A DNA stretch of 8,047 bases, taken from assembly GCA_947462495.1 (NCBI GenBank), contig CANHOY010000070.1:1-8047 (forward strand). The letters run 5' to 3'. Source of the stretch: Bacteroidota bacterium (GTDB lineage: Bacteria > Bacteroidota > Bacteroidia > Chitinophagales > Chitinophagaceae). Numbering within the stretch: position 1 is the stretch's first letter; every line of letters starts with the position of its first letter. The notes under the pieces were generated by a model, which ran no database searches, was not told the DNA's origin, and was given only the letters and a program-made list of their open reading frames with translations. The position numbers and the translations under genes are program-made. This document shows, piece after piece, positions 6,631 through 8,047 of the stretch.

Positions 6631-7464
6631 TTAACCCAATGCCACACGTTTGAATTCGGTCACTTTTAATGCACCATCCACCGATTTTACATATTCTCCT
6701 ACTGTTTTACCACCATCTTTTACGAAAGCTTGTGCTAGTAAGGTTTGCTCTTTAAAGAAAGAATTGATTTTACCTTCTGCAATTTTAGCAATCATCTCTT
6801 CTGGTTTTCCAGCCATTTTTGGATCTTCCTTCATGGTATCAATGATAATAGCTCTTTCGCGGGCAACGGTTTCTGCAGGAACTGATTCAGGATCTACTGC
6901 CACTGGGTTCATAGCAGCAATTTGCATCGCTAAATCTTTACCCACTTCAGCAGCGTCAGCACTTAAGCCTACCAATACGCCCATTCTATAAGAACCATGT
7001 ATATAAGAAGCTACATAAGGTGCATCAACTCTTTCAAATTTTGCAACCCCAATTTTTTCTCCTATTGATGCTAATTTATCATTGATCATATCAGACACTT
7101 TAGTGCCATTCACTGTTACTTCATTTAATTCAGCAGCCGATTTCACATTATTCGCAACAGCAGCATCAGCAATGCTTTGTGCAAATGCAACGAACTCTGC
7201 ATTTTTAGAAACGAAATCTGTTTCACAAGAAATACAAACTACAAAACCTGTTTTTTTATCAGCAGAAGTTTGTGCAATAATCACTCCTTCTTTTGCTTCA
7301 CGGTCACTACGTTTAGCAGCTACTTTTTGTCCTTGCTTACGTAACCAATCGATGGCTGCTTCAAAATCGTTATTAGTTTCGGTTAATGCTTTTCTACAAT
7401 CCATCATTCCAGCACCTGTTGCTTGACGTAATTTATTAATGTCAGCAGCTGTTATTGTACTCAT
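6631..7464 (-). CDS. tsf: Translation elongation factor Ts
   Basis: EF-Ts is the guanine-nucleotide exchange factor that recharges EF-Tu from GDP to GTP during elongation. The 277-residue protein is full length for the family. The N-terminal UBA-like domain carries LRQATGAGMMDCRKAL (12-27), the first EF-Ts signature. The core begins with CETDFVSKN (80-88), holding the Thr-Asp-Phe segment (82-84) that pushes into the EF-Tu nucleotide and Mg site. Later landmarks are YIHGSYRMGVLVGL (154-167) and MQIAAMNPVAV (180-190). The ATG at 7464 gives the usual MSTITAADINKLR-type start. The upstream bases are all A/T with no Shine-Dalgarno. The gene lies between rpsB and pyrH as in most bacteria, but a hairpin terminator sits on each side of it, so its output may be set separately from that of S2. 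Confidence 0.98.
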   Translation of the reverse strand: MSTITAADINKLRQATGAGMMDCRKALTETNNDFEAAIDWLRKQGQKVAAKRSDREAKEGVIIAQTSADKKTGFVVCISCETDFVSKNAEFVAFAQSIADAAVANNVKSAAELNEVTVNGTKVSDMINDKLASIGEKIGVAKFERVDAPYVASYIHGSYRMGVLVGLSADAAEVGKDLAMQIAAMNPVAVDPESVPAETVARERAIIIDTMKEDPKMAGKPEEMIAKIAEGKINSFFKEQTLLAQAFVKDGGKTVGEYVKSVDGALKVTEFKRVALG

Positions 7465-7519
7465 AATAATATAATTTAAAATAAATGTGTAATAAAATTA
7501 ATTAGGCATTTAATGAACT

Positions 7520-7567
7520 AAAAACAATTGGGTCATTAGTATCCCATGGACACCAATAACCCAATTG
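7520..7567 (-). terminator. Long hairpin terminator or attenuator between rpsB and tsf
   Basis: On the minus strand, bases 7567-7548 and 7544-7525 pair along their whole length. They form a 20-pair stem with a 3-base loop (AUG), starting and ending with CAATTG and followed by five T (7524-7520). Three of the pairs are G-U wobbles that would be C-A mismatches in plus-strand RNA, so the helix is specific to the rpsB-tsf transcript. It begins nine bases after the rpsB stop codon. About 55 bases of AT-rich leader separate the T-run from the tsf start. In this position it could end most rpsB transcripts, or act as a processing or attenuation site. Confidence 0.82.
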
Positions 7568-7576
7568 GATAATTAA

Positions 7577-8047
7577 TTATTTACCTGCTGGGCGACGTGT
7601 ACTTTGAATACGACGCTTAGGCGCACCAGGAGCAGTTGGAGCTGCACCAGCACCACGCTTACCTCTTCCACCTTCAGCATTCGCTTCGGCTTCCATACGT
7701 TTTGCTTTTGCTTCGTTTTCATTGTTGCCTTCTTCAGATTCGCTTTCGTCATCTTTAGAAGCTTGACGCTCTGCTAAACCTTCTGCAATGGCTGCAGTAA
7801 TATAGTTAGTAATGATTGCAATAGATTTGGTTGCATCATCATTAGCTGGAATAGAAAAATCTACTTTGTTAGGATCACAGTTGGTATCTACCATACCAAA
7901 AGTTTGAATGCCTAAACGCTTCGCTTCTGCTAATGCAATATGCTCATGTCCAATATCCACTAAGAATAAAGCTGCTGGTAAACGACCCAATTGAGCGATA
8001 CCACCTAATACTTTTTCCATTTTATCTTTATCACGACCTAAAGTCAA
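7577..8047 (-). CDS. rpsB: 30S ribosomal protein S2 (uS2), C-terminal part (5' end outside window)
   Basis: uS2 sits on the back of the small ribosomal subunit and is needed for binding of bS1 and for subunit function. The visible 156 residues begin inside the gene; the first codon, TTG at 8047, is an internal Leu. Family landmarks in visible numbering are KMEKVLGGIAQLGRLPAALF (9-28), VDIGHEHIALAEAKRLGI (30-47), VDTNCDPNKVDFSIPANDDA (53-72) and the helix AIAEGLAERQ (86-95). The standard fold ends there, but the frame goes on for about 60 more residues. That tail has an acidic Glu/Asp/Ser/Asn part (98-124), then a basic Gly/Ala/Pro/Arg part ending in RRPAGK. It looks disordered and may touch rRNA or a neighbouring protein. 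The gene leads the rpsB-tsf-pyrH block and is followed by a strong hairpin. Confidence 0.97.
   Translation of the reverse strand: MTLGRDKDKMEKVLGGIAQLGRLPAALFLVDIGHEHIALAEAKRLGIQTFGMVDTNCDPNKVDFSIPANDDATKSIAIITNYITAAIAEGLAERQASKDDESESEEGNNENEAKAKRMEAEANAEGGRGKRGAGAAPTAPGAPKRRIQSTRRPAGK

Noticed and set aside
6650..7426. Two plus-strand open frames opposite tsf, about 113 codons each.
   Set aside because: They are shadows of the conserved EF-Ts frame with low-complexity Ser/Ala/Thr translations and no recognisable start context.

Overview
The window looks like ordinary chromosomal DNA from a member of the Bacteroidota, most likely a Chitinophagaceae-type organism. The reasons are the AT-rich coding sequence, start codons with no Shine-Dalgarno sequence upstream, an RND efflux pump with the long C-terminal tail I associate with that phylum, a galactose mutarotase made as an exported lipoprotein, and the protein-level character of S2, EF-Ts and UMP kinase. 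The genus cannot be fixed from the sequence alone. Eight protein genes fill the window. There is no RNA gene, CRISPR array, insertion sequence or gene-free stretch over 300 bases.

Left part, plus strand (1-2060): the 3' end of an RND-type efflux permease, then 26 bases later galM, encoding aldose 1-epimerase with an N-terminal lipoprotein-like signal. A strong hairpin terminator follows. It sits in the gap between convergent galM and galK, and its T-tract runs into the last codons of galK.

Middle part, minus strand (2059-5728, transcribed right to left): a TolC-family outer-membrane efflux protein, a YbdL-type methionine aminotransferase and galactokinase galK, with gaps of only 13 and 18 bases. 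This looks like one transcription unit with no obvious shared function. The gal genes are split: mutarotase and kinase face each other on opposite strands, the first predicted outside the cytoplasm and the second inside.

Right part, minus strand (5806-8047): the widely conserved translation and nucleotide block rpsB - tsf - pyrH. rpsB runs off the right edge and ends in a charged, Arg/Gly/Pro/Ala-rich tail of about 60 residues. Both internal gaps hold a hairpin followed by a T-tract on the minus strand: a 20-pair stem with a 3-base loop after rpsB, and a 10-pair stem with a GCAA tetraloop after tsf. In both, several pairs are G-U wobbles that exist only in the minus-strand RNA, so the structures are strand-specific. 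The second hairpin shows that the longest reading frame of pyrH is too long at its 5' end; the true start is the internal ATG at 6522.

I looked for an undescribed system and did not find convincing evidence of one. The points most worth a second look are the paired terminator or attenuator hairpins in the rpsB-tsf-pyrH block, the S2 tail, and the exported mutarotase with an atypical lipobox.
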